Shown one piece after another: positions 26,251 through 37,009 of a stretch of 64,000 nucleotides of DNA. The notes beneath the pieces were generated by a model. It was not told the DNA's origin and searched no databases. It saw nothing but the letters and a program-made list of their open reading frames with translations. Both the position numbers and the translations under genes were made by a program. Source of the stretch: Rhizophagus clarus (taxonomy: Eukaryota; Glomeromycota; Glomeromycetes; Glomerales; Glomeraceae); assembly GCA_015698045.1 (NCBI GenBank), contig BLAL01000062.1, forward strand, positions 372,001-436,000, given 5' to 3'. Position 1 is the first letter of the stretch. Each line of letters starts with the position of its first letter.

Positions 26251-27943
26251 GTGAACCAAATTTTCACAGAAGAAAGAATTTTTATTTTCATCATAAAGAA
26301 AGGATTTTTGCTAATAAAACCAGCTCCAAAAACAGCATCAACGTCTTCTACGATCCAAGTTACTTCTACTTCTGCTTTAAAGAATATACTTTCTGACCGT
26401 TTTCACAATGTTATAGTAGATTTTATCTTAGGACTTATCAAAAGAAATCCAGAGTCTCTCTTTAGCTCAATAATAACTATAGACCCTTCAACTATAGACG
26501 AGTTTCTTTGCACTTATAAGGACCAACTTGTTCCTATGGAAAAAGTTGTCATGAAATATTTGCAAAGACATCTGTTTTCCTATCATAGCTTAATTTTTAG
26601 CTACTTTTCTTAATCTCTTCCTCTTGGATAACGAACACCAGAAAATTTTTCTCATAGATTCTGAAATTTGCCAAGTATTGGAATACGCAAGCAAACAATC
26701 TCCTGATATGAAAGATCTAGGGAATCCTATGCACCAATCAGATGCGTCAATGAATTTTGATACGCTTGATGCAAATTCAGTAGGATCATTGGATGACAAA
26801 TTACTTGCCACACCCCTACGCAACATCACACCTATACCTGTTACGTCCTTAACCAAATCTCAGAAAAGGAGTGCTAAAAAGAAAGCCTATAAGGAGAAAC
26901 AAAAATTGCAATTACAAACTCCTTCTAGACTGGATGAACAAGTAGTGTCCACTTTTAGTACTGAATCTCCTGAGTATACACCCTCAAAACCTTCTAGTTT
27001 AAGGATAGTTACTTTTAATCAAAATTTACTTTCTTCTCCTTTCACACCTTATAAGCAGCAGTTGAAGTGAGATTTTAAACCTCAATCGATGATTATAGAC
27101 AATGGAAAGAAATTAAAACAGAAAGAGACAGACAACACCTTAAAAAATGAAAATATTATCATCACTGGATATTGTCTGCAAGGAAAAGAACAAGCACAAT
27201 TACTTAACCTTGTAGTATATGATATTCTGGCCAAATGGGATAACTATACTCTGTTGGCCAAATTTAGGACGATGGGGTAAGGTCATATCAGTCAGTACAA
27301 AGGTGCACAAGAAGTATTTATCTGTGAGGGTTAGATTGATTCCTAACCACGAGTGCTTGAAATGTTATAATGCAAGGACTGGACTGTCAACTTGGGTGGA
27401 ATTCCTGTTCGATGGTTCTTTACTTTCTGGAACCTTTCAGAAAGGAAATAACAAGAAAAGTTTCAAGCTGTCATGTATAACCTTCTAGGCGATATGACAG
27501 ACACCTCCTTATTCCCAAATGAACGCTCTCACCAATTTTTGTTGGATAGTGACATAAAATCTTTTAAAATAATTAAAAAAGTTGATGAATCTAAAAAGCT
27601 GATAGGTTACTTTGACACTTGGGTTTACGTTTTCACTCGCATTAATAACCCTCAGCTTTGAAATGACGTTAAAATCTCTTGGTGTTATTCCACTCCCAAC
27701 TTTCAAAATTTACGTAAATCTGCTCAAATTGGCAAGGCAGACAAGTCCTTAAAGACACCTAAAGGGCCTAATTTTTCTTTTTCAGGTTTCAATACTAATA
27801 ACCGCAATAACAATCAATATAAAACTCCTAAATCTGAACGTTCTGCCAATAAGATTAATTAATCAAGAAATGATCAGTCTAAGAAGCCAGATGTAAAATA
27901 TTTAATCGCTGAACTGAAGGCATTATTAGAACATTATGTTTAG
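26251..27943 (+). pseudogene. Decayed gag-like repeated ORF, copy 1
   Basis: Consecutive open segments in shifting frames (about 26251-26613, 26624-27070, 27089-27280, 27219-27488, 27473-27661 and to 27943) read as one protein broken by frameshifts and a stop. Recognisable parts are a long helical N-terminus, a basic patch (TKSQKRSAKKKAYKEKQKLQ), a segment VVYDILAKWDNYTLLAKFR followed by GKVISVSTKVHKKYLSVRVR, and a basic Asn/Lys-rich tail. The same order occurs in copy 2 (42035-49197). I infer a repeated gag-like or ORF1-like family; no reverse transcriptase is seen nearby, so the class is unproven. Confidence 0.45.
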
Positions 27944-28127
27944 TTTAGTTGGGAGAAATAGATAGAAGATTACTAACTTCTTGTCATGCTTAGCATTCGC
28001 TTTACGTAATGTTATTTTGTTTTATTAGATCATAGAATTTTTATTTTTCTTTTTCATTTCCTGTATACCTTGAACAATTCTATAACTAGACTTTTTATTA
28101 CACTAAAAAAAATAGGCTAGGGATATA

Positions 28128-28817
28128 CAGTGAACAGCATAAATTAAGCACCATTTTCAAAATTAATTTACAATATAAATTATAATTACCAGCATAATAA
28201 ATTTATATTTATTTCAAAGATGAGACTTAAAACAACATTTTAAAAGCATTTTTTTATTTAATTAATAATACATTTTGTAAAAATCACTTGGTTTATAAAA
28301 AAGTGAATTTTCAACTTTTAACTAAGACAGTTATAATAAAATAAATGCCAGAATCTGATTCTTTGAGTCATAAATAGGTTAAGTTCCAAAAATCTTAAAG
28401 ATTGAATCATTAGTTATTAAGAAAATAAACTTTAAAAATCATATAGATCACTAAAAAAATATTAATTTTATAATAAATTTTTGATTTTTTAATGATCTAC
28501 ATGATTTTTAAAGTTTATTTTCTTAATAATTAATGATTTAATCTTTAAAATTTTTGGAACTTAACCTATTTATGACTCAAAGAATCAGATTCTGGCATTT
28601 GTTTTGTTGTATATGTCTTAGTTAAAAAGTTGAAAATTCACTTTTTTATAAACCAAGTGATTTTTACAAAACTGTATTATTAATTAAATAAAAAAATGCT
28701 TTTAAAATGTTGTTTTAAGTCTCATCTTTAAAATAAATATAAATTTATTATGCTGGTATTTATAATTTATATCGTAAATTAACTTTAAAAATGGTGCTTA
28801 ATTTATGCTGTCCACTG
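28128..28817. mobile_element. Tc1/mariner-type foldback element, near-perfect palindrome
   Basis: The element begins CAGTGAACAGCATAAATTAAG and ends with the inverse CTTAATTTATGCTGTCCACTG, flanked by TA on both sides (28126-28127, 28818-28819). The two arms of about 345 bp pair almost throughout, with the centre near 28472. CAGTG ends and TA duplication fit Tc1/mariner. No transposase is present. Confidence 0.85.
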
Positions 28818-28839
28818 TAGTAATTATGACATATATTTG

Positions 28840-29544
28840 TGACCCCAGTGGGGGAGAACGGGTAGGCTTTACTTTCCTGAAATTTTTGTATACTTTTCTA
28901 TCTTTTTTCAGAATAAAAAGCACTTGTTTTAACTAAAAAAAAAAAAAAAAGATAATCTTTTTTATAGATTTGGCAAAATCTGGCTTGTAAATTCATCCAG
29001 CAACTCTAAAGAAGAAAAGTTAGAAATAATAAATGCAACACTTCCTCCATTTACTTCAATTCGAGAGTCTGGCATATAATAAGATAAAATTGTTTATATT
29101 TCTGAACCTACGATATTTGTATAATATTTAGTCAGTTTTTTTCATATTTTTTTATTTAAAAATAAATTAACTTGTTTCAAAACTCTTTAAACTCTGATAA
29201 AAAATTTTTTTTTTGAAAGAGATTTTCTAAGAGTTCATATGAGAAGAGTTCACATGGGATATTTTTAATAGAAATTTTTTTTTAATTGATTTCTTAAGAT
29301 TCATATAGGATAATTTAATAAATAGAAATTTTTTTTTTTGAGATTTTTAAAAATTTTTTTTAAGAGATTTTGAGATTTCTAAAAGTTTGTATAGGAAGAG
29401 TTCGTATAGGATATTTTGATAAGATTTTTCAAGAGTTTATGTAGGAATGATTATCTGATAAAAAATTTTTTTTTTGAGAGATTTTCTTAAAGTTCGTATG
29501 AAAGGGTTCATATGGAAAGAATTCGTATAGGATATCTGAAAAGA
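28840..29544. other. A+T-rich region with GAGTTCATATAGGA-type repeats
   Basis: No gene. From about 29220 to 29535 words such as AGAGTTCATATGAGAAGAGTT and TTTTTTGAGAGATTTTC recur, making an irregular short-unit repeat. The left part is unique A+T-rich sequence. Confidence 0.5.
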
Positions 29545-30735
29545 AAAAGCGTTAAAAATATTTTTCTTAAAAAAATAAGAAATATTATAATCCCTCCTTC
29601 TCCACTTACATAATTCTAAAGTTCAGATTTGTAATTTTTGTCTAGTAACCTAAAAAATAAAGAAAAAGAAACATTTAATAATGTTTCTTAATAAATATAA
29701 TAAAAAAAGCATACTTCACACTTCTTTTACCTAAATTTTAAAATCCAGATTGTATAATATGTCAGGCAACCTAAAAAAAAAGAAACGTTAGAAATGTTTC
29801 TTAAAAAAAAGAACACATAAAAAATCCCTTTTTCTCTTACCTTAATTTTAAATTCTGTTTTGTAACTTCAGTATTTATATTTCACAATTCATGTATTTTT
29901 TTTTTAATAATGAATTAAATAAAAATAATTTCTTTTAAAAAAAATTTTTAAAATGAAAAAAAACTTGGGTTAAAAAAACTGAAAAAAAATAGTTTTTAAA
30001 AATAAAAAAAAATTAAAAAACTAAATTACGTTAAAAAAAATTTGATAAAGTTTATCAATCTTAAATGATCAATAAACTAAATATTTTTTATTGTGATATA
30101 CTTAAAAGACAAATTTATTATTGATACTGATTTTATATTTTTTAATTTAAAAACCAACTTTTTGATAAATAAAAATTGACAATTTTAACATGTCAATACT
30201 ATTTTGGCATTTTGGCATTTTAACGCATTTTAATTTCAACAGATTGACATTAGCCTATTGAGTTTTGGCAGGAAATTTTATTTTGAACTATTGAGTGTAT
30301 ACCTAATAATTAATGCTTCTTATAAATTACTTTGATGCACAATGAATTTTCATTGTTAAAAGCTATACATTATAATGATACTTACAAGAAACATTAAATA
30401 TTACATGTATATTTAAAATATGTTTATACAATTATTATAGTATATGTTATAAATGTATAAATTTTATGTACCGTATCTATAGTAAAAATAATACGTTATA
30501 AACTATATATTAAATATACTGTATTTATTATAATACATTATAAACGTATGATTTAATATACTGTATCCATATTTTGTGAACAGTATACAATATACTGATA
30601 TACAGTAGAAATATGTTTATACAGTATACGTTATAAATGTATGAATTTAAAATACCATATCATACAGTATATTTATTATATACTTTATTACATTTTTTAT
30701 TATTAGTATTTTGTGAACAGTATTAAAGATATGAA
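29545..30735 (+). repeat. Segmental duplication, copy B
   Basis: Partner of 24583-25750 in the same orientation, with the same order of micro-exon-array fragment, AT-rich core and ATACGTTATAAATGTATG satellite. Copy spacing is about 5 kb. Divergence appears moderate, so the event is not recent. Confidence 0.75.
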
Positions 30736-30897
30736 TATATAGTATATAAACAATATATATAATTTTTATAGAGAGATTCTAGACTATTTAATATAAGTTT
30801 TAATACTAAATTATTTATTTTAATTAATGATCTGGATAAGATCAGCATTATTTTTATAGTAAAAAATAGGACAAAATTCTTAATTTTAAGGATATGT

Positions 30898-31312
30898 ACG
30901 AAATCCTAAAACTTAAAATCCTGACACTTCAAAATCCTGACACTCAAAATCCTAACAGTACAAAATCCTGACAGGGCAAAATTCTGACAATTTTTTTATT
31001 AATAAATTAAATCCATTTATTTTATTTTTTAATTATTCAAACTCTAAGTAACTTTCTTTGCTCGTTCCACTCGCAGTTTTTTTTCTCACCTTCCTAACCT
31101 AACCTAATCTAATCCTAACCCTAACTAACCCTAAGCTAACTCTAAACTAACCCTAAGTAACTCCTATCTTATATAAAAAATCCAGTATAAAACTCCTATT
31201 TTTTAATCTGTCAGGATTTTGTACTTGTTGGGATTTTGTATCTGTCAGGATTTTGAGTAACAATTGGGATTTTGAGGTATTAGGATTTTAAGTTTCAGGA
31301 TTTCAGATGGTT
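30898..31312. repeat. Inverted-repeat element of AAATCCTGACA words around a telomere-like tract
   Basis: The left side carries several AAAATCCTGACA-type repeats; the right side carries the inverse TGTCAGGATTTT words, ending AAGTTTCAGGATTTC opposite GAAATCCTAAAACTT at the left. In the middle (about 31093-31168) lies a degenerate run of CCTAACCCTAA-type units. Confidence 0.65.
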
Positions 31313-31823
31313 TCCTAATTTTGATACTGTTTAATCAAAAATTAAATATCTTCATATCATCATACCTGTATAAATAACTTATTAAATGTATAATAAAATT
31401 TATTATACATTACCTAAAAATCCATTCAAGTAAAAAATTAAATAAAAAAGTTAGTTAGAAATTTATTTTAAAAGGTTCAGTTATATTGCATGCATGCTAA
31501 ATTCCATTTTTTTAAAATTACAGTACTGATCTTATTCAGATTGTAAATTAATAATTTTAATATGTCAAAATTAAGAAATTTTGATATGCAACTTTACATA
31601 TATTATAGTTAAAAAAAATTATAACAAAATTTTATAAAAATAATAATTTATTTTAAGTAATCTATTATTTTCTATTACAGAAAAAAAATTTTATTTGTAT
31701 AATTGTAACTGAATTTATTTATTATTGTAATATTATACAAATTTATATTAAAGTACTGACTAACTATTATAATATATATTACATATTTTATTATTATAAT
31801 AAAAATAATTATTATATATATAT

Positions 31824-31978
31824 GGGGTCTTTGCAATAGAAAGGTACGAAACTCAAAAAAAAATAAAAATTTAATTAATATTAAATTTACACTTATTTTA
31901 GTATAAAAAACATAATTAGCATATAAAGTAAATTTAAAAATTTTTTTGAATTTCGTACCTTTCTATTGCAAAGACCCC
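31824..31978. mobile_element. 155-bp MITE, copy 1
   Basis: Terminal inverted repeats GGGGTCTTTGCAATAGAAAG extend through GGTACGAAA, essentially perfect. ATAT flanks both ends (4-bp duplication). The interior is A+T-rich and non-coding. A second copy of equal length in opposite orientation lies at 51297-51451. Confidence 0.85.
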
Positions 31979-31989
31979 ATATAATATAT

Positions 31990-33555
31990 ATAAAAAATAT
32001 AATAAAAAATATAATAAAGCATTACATAATCTTTGAATTAAAAAAATATATAAATATAAAAAATAATAAAATTTATAAAAAAAAACTACTTCTTACACAA
32101 CTTATAGTTATCAAATAAATAATTTAAATATAGTTTTTTTTCTATATTATATGAATTATCAGAATCATAAGTACTTTCACCTTTATTATCAGTATTAGTA
32201 TTTTCACTTTTACTATTAGTATTACCACCTTTATCTTTACTATTAGTATTAGCATCTTTACCATTATAACATTATCATTATTAGTATCAATTACTGAGAA
32301 TTTATTTTAACTTCAGAACATGAGAATTTTTCTTTATTTTCTAACTTTTACTAATAAAATAAAAAATAAAAAAAATAAATAAATAAATAAACTGTAATTA
32401 AATAACTAATATTTTATAAAATTTAAAATTAAAACTTACTAAATTTTTAACTATCTTTGGTTTTAGTAATTTTTCATTTATTTGAATTTTTTGATTCCTA
32501 AGATTTAAAAACATTTCACAAATACTAATAGCATAAACTATTAATATTTTTGATAGATTTTTAGTAGTTTTTTAATTATTAATAATATATATATTATAGG
32601 ATTATCATTTTTTATTCTTTTAAAGAAATTTTTATAACACTATTTTACTTTAGGTTTATTTTTTTACTTTTAATAGCATATTTTGAAAGTTAACAGATAA
32701 TAATTTATATCTATATTACTTAAATATAGTAGACATTATGTCTTTTATTTTTAATATATACATGTTTTCTAATATTTTTATGTTATTTAGTTAACTATCA
32801 AAAAAAATTATTAGTAAAAAATTTTAATAATGATTAAATTACTTTAACTTATATTTTAATGACTAATATTTTTTTTATTATAAAAAAGAATCTATTTATT
32901 TTTTTAAACTTATTTAAAAATTCTAAATTTTCATTTTTAAGAAATTTCTTAATTGTGTTTTTATATTTATCTTGAAATGGATAAATTGATTTTTTAAACA
33001 AATTTTTATAACTTTTTTGATAAAATTCTAATTAAACAATATTGATAGCATTAAGGCATAAATTTTATATTAATAATATTTATTTTATTATTTTTATATA
33101 ATTCTAATTTATTATATTATTAATTTTGTTACTATTTTTACTAAATTTTTTTTTTACATCTTTCAGATGATTCTCAATATTTTTTTTAAAATTAATAAAA
33201 TTATATAACTTTGTAATTATAGAGTCTATATATAGTATTATTTATATAGTATTCTATTTTAATCAAATAAATAAATATTTTATAAATAAATATATTTTTT
33301 AATTACATGAATACTAATTTTTAATAATTTGCATAATTAAAATTTGTAAAATATTTTTTTCATATTTCTGAATTTTATTACTTAAAAGAAATTCAGTAAG
33401 AAATTTTATACTTATGTATATTATTTTTATATAAGTATAAAAATTATATGTTTTTTATAATTACTGAGTTTTTTTTTGTATATTAAGTTATTTATTCTGA
33501 TTTTTTTTTATTAAAAATTGTATTATTAAATTAATATGAGATTTAGTGATAATCT
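31990..33555. other. Very A+T-rich region without genes
   Basis: Only low-complexity sequence, including TTAGTA/TACTAA-type simple repeats near 32170-32290. Nothing else can be supported. Confidence 0.5.
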
Positions 33556-33559
33556 ACCA

Positions 33560-33970
33560 ATAATACTAATAATACTATAAAATTATGTAAGTTTATAAGA
33601 TTATTATAAATTCTTAAAATATTTTAATTGTAATATTATGTAAGTTTGTAAAATTATAAATTCTTGAAATATTTTGACTGTAATATCACATAAATTTATG
33701 AGATTGTAAATTTTTAAAATATTTTGACTGTAATATCATGTAAATTTATAAGATCATAAATTCTTAAAATATTTTAATTATAATATAATATAAATTTATG
33801 AAATTATAAATTCTCAAAATATTTTAACTATAATATCATATAAATTTACAAGACTGTAAATTCTCAAAATATTTTGACTGTAATATTATATGAGTTTATA
33901 AGACTGTAAATTTTTAAAATATTTTGATCATAATATTATATAAATTTTATGATATTTAAAAGTTTATATA
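33560..33970. repeat. Satellite, about 60-bp unit
   Basis: Six to seven units built on TTCTTAAAATATTTTGACTG then TAATATTATATAAATTTATAAGATTGTAAA. The unit is related to the array at 53960-54300. Confidence 0.7.
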
Positions 33971-33974
33971 ATAT

Positions 33975-35980
33975 TTTGATCGGTGAATAAATAAATTGGC
34001 CAAGGTTGAGAATATTATATATAGTATAAAAATGATTATTATGTAAACTTATCTAATCTAATAAATGTAGATATGATTTTAACACCTTAAAAAAATATAT
34101 ATATATATAATATTTTGATTTTAATATTATGTAAATCTTATAAAATTGTAAACTTATATTTTATTTTAAAATTTTTTGAAATATTATATTATAAATAAGA
34201 TTCTTAAATATGATAATTAGAATTTTATTAAGATTTTTTTTTTTTTTTATTCTTTTGTTAAAAACGAATACAATAGTTTCAGGACCAGTATTGCCTAAAC
34301 TATTAACCAGTATTATGGATTATTAACAACTATAAGAATTGTCAATAATGCTATCCAGAGAAGGTCAATAAGTAATAGCCACATCTCCCTAATAGAAATA
34401 ACGCATATCATGCCTCTTAGTCTACACAGAAGCAGTTTTGTATAAATCCCATTCTTTCAAAATTAACCAATAAAAATTTGTGTAATAAAAAAATAAACAA
34501 AAAAAAAAAATTTAAACAAAAACTTCAAGGTAAACTAAAAGAAAGAATACCCTATATTTCTAAAATATAAAAGTTTAAAAATAGGCACACAAAACATAAC
34601 TGCAACTGCACTATGTTACATAAAAGAAAGACTATGCTATTAATAAAATCCAGTGGGAAAAAAAATTAAAAGCTTTGATAATATTCTCAAATATACTTTA
34701 CGTCTAAATGTTCTAGTAAGTGCCATTACTAGAACTTGTTTCTTATTACTTGAATAACTCTCTCTGCCTGTTACTATATGTTTCTTGAACAGTAAAACCC
34801 TTCTGTAGACATTTTGGTCCTTGAACCCATCATCGGCACCTTATTTGTGACGTCTGTGAGCAAAGAGTCCTCAGTACTTAGCCAAATTTCACTGTTCTTG
34901 TTTCTAAAATTTCTTTTGTTTGATATCTTGATAAGTATGTAAACGAAAATACTGTTTACAATATTTTGTTTACTGTTTTATTTTATTTTTTCAAAATTAT
35001 TTTTGAAAATTTTTTCTAAGAAAAAATGGGCGTAATGATCAGTAGGAAGAGTCTCAGAATTTTATTATGATAATTGATATAATATCTATTATATTTACTA
35101 GTATTAAAATCATGATTAAAGTATACATGATTATACTTATATTATTTAGAAAAATTATTTCTAAAGTGTATGAAATAATTATTTTAATATAATATCTTTA
35201 TATTTAAATATCTTCTATAAATATTTATTAATTTACAAAATTGGAAATTTGCAAAATTTTTTACATTATAAAATTTCCTAATAATTAATGCATTTTTTAT
35301 ATCATTAATATAATAATCAGTTATTTTGAAGATATTTACATTTAGTTTTTTAAATCTAATAAAAAGTAAGATCATATACATCATAAAAAATTGTATTTGT
35401 TTGTTATATTACAGTCATATAATACTATTCTGATACAACTACCCAAAAGCATTCTAAAAAATTCTGTGATTATCAATTAATTTTGGTAATAAAAAAAATA
35501 TTTTTTTATATTTCAAATAAAACTTAATACATATTTTATATAGTTTTAAAATTAAATGTATTTCTGCCTTTTGAATAATTTTATTTAGAATACCAAAAAG
35601 GATTTTAAATGCCATTTATAGTAAATTTTATCATTTTGAAAATATATATATAAAAAACTAAAAATTATACTAAGTAAACTTATAGAGAATATAAAATTAT
35701 GGATTATATATAATTTTAAAAAATACATAAAATTTAATTTAAGTTTTATTCAAAAAAAATATTTTTGATGGTATTTTAAAAAATAATTGGCAAAATTATC
35801 ATGTAATTACAGAATTTTTTGGAATGTTCTTGGATACCAGAATATACTTAACACTTGTATTCTGATTTGCTAATCAATGTATTAATTTCAGAAATCATAC
35901 AATGATGTAATCCTTATATCTTGCACTCATGATAACCTAAATATTACTTTTAGCAGAGGATTCTTATTACTCTTTTATCA
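33975..35980. other. A+T-rich region, partly more complex
   Basis: The segment 34270-34890 is visibly less A+T-biased and of higher complexity than its surroundings (for example CCTTGAACCCATCATCGGCA), as if a remnant of an old element, but no open frame of meaning was found on either strand. The rest is low complexity. Confidence 0.4.
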
Positions 35981-36432
35981 CACTCAATATGTAAAATCTG
36001 AACCAAAAGTCATGTGCACAAGTTGATAAATTTATTACTAAATTAAGAAAATTATAATAAACCCTTATGTGAAATTACCTTTTTTATATGTAATTTATCT
36101 ATTTATAGTAATAATTTGTGCACATTTTTATGTTGTGTAACTGTGTATAATCAAAAACTAATGTCATATGTACATATTATGCATTTTACATACTGATCAA
36201 TGATCACACTCAGTGTGTAAAATCTATGTGCACAATGTGCACATATGCATATTAGTTTTTGATTGTGCACAGTTACACAACATAAAATTGTGCCCAAATT
36301 ATTACTATAAATAGGTAAATTACATATAAAAAAGGTAATTTTACATAAGGGTTTATTATGATTTTCTTAATTTAGTAATAAATCTATCAACTTGTGCACA
36401 TGACTTTTGATTCAGATTTTACACACTGATCA
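35981..36432. mobile_element. Foldback MITE with GTGCACA-rich centre
   Basis: Left TATGTAAAATCTGAACCAAA is matched inversely by right TTTGATTCAGATTTTACACA, and pairing continues through GTCATGTGCACAAGTTGATA to a centre near 36205. No protein is encoded. Target duplication could not be fixed because the last few bases differ between ends. Confidence 0.7.
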
Positions 36433-36713
36433 CACTACTTTCGCACAATAAATAGTACTTTAAACATGTTCATATTATGCAGGTGATCAGGCACATAAAG
36501 TTCTTCAGATAAATATAAACAACGCGTTCCTTACGGTCACGTGACGGATAAGTGCATAACCTAAATGTTATTTTTTTTTTCCTATACTTCCTGTAAGTCC
36601 GCTAACCGTTTGTTTATATTACCCTAGGCTTCTTCGACCGAGCAACGTGCGGTAGGTTTTTATAAGTCTTTTCTTTCTTAAAATTTATCGATGGTTTTGT
36701 AAGAAAGAAAGAC

Positions 36714-36906
36714 GCGTCTGCGGTAGACTGTCACGTTCTATCGGAAGCCAATAATTTGGCAAGTCACATCGTCCAGTTGGTGGCCGGCTGAATTCTGGAT
36801 ACAGAGTTATTGTGTTTGTTGGGCACGCAAGGCGTCTGCGGTAGACTGTCATGTTCTATCGGAAGCCAATAATTTGGCAAGTCACATCGTCCAGTGGGTG
36901 GCCGGC
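36714..36906 (+). repeat. Direct repeat of a 75-bp GC-richer block upstream of a gene
   Basis: The block starting GCGTCTGCGGTAGACTGTCA and ending near GGTGGCCGGC is present at 36714-36788 and again at 36832-36906 with only about two differences (period 118 bp). It lies within 300 bp of the start codon at 37010 and is far richer in G+C than its surroundings. It may be promoter, 5' leader or a small structured RNA. Confidence 0.75.
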
Positions 36907-37009
36907 CTTGAGTAAACAGCAGCACACTTTAATGGTTATTTATTGACTTTAATCAAACAATGTACTCAACACTTTTTTGTTAAAATTTCCGTTTATCGAG
37001 ATATCGAAT

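Noticed and set aside
26251..27943. Reading copy 1 of the gag-like ORF as a working multi-exon gene
   Set aside because: The open segments overlap in different frames or are separated by a few bases without splice sites, which is decay and not introns.
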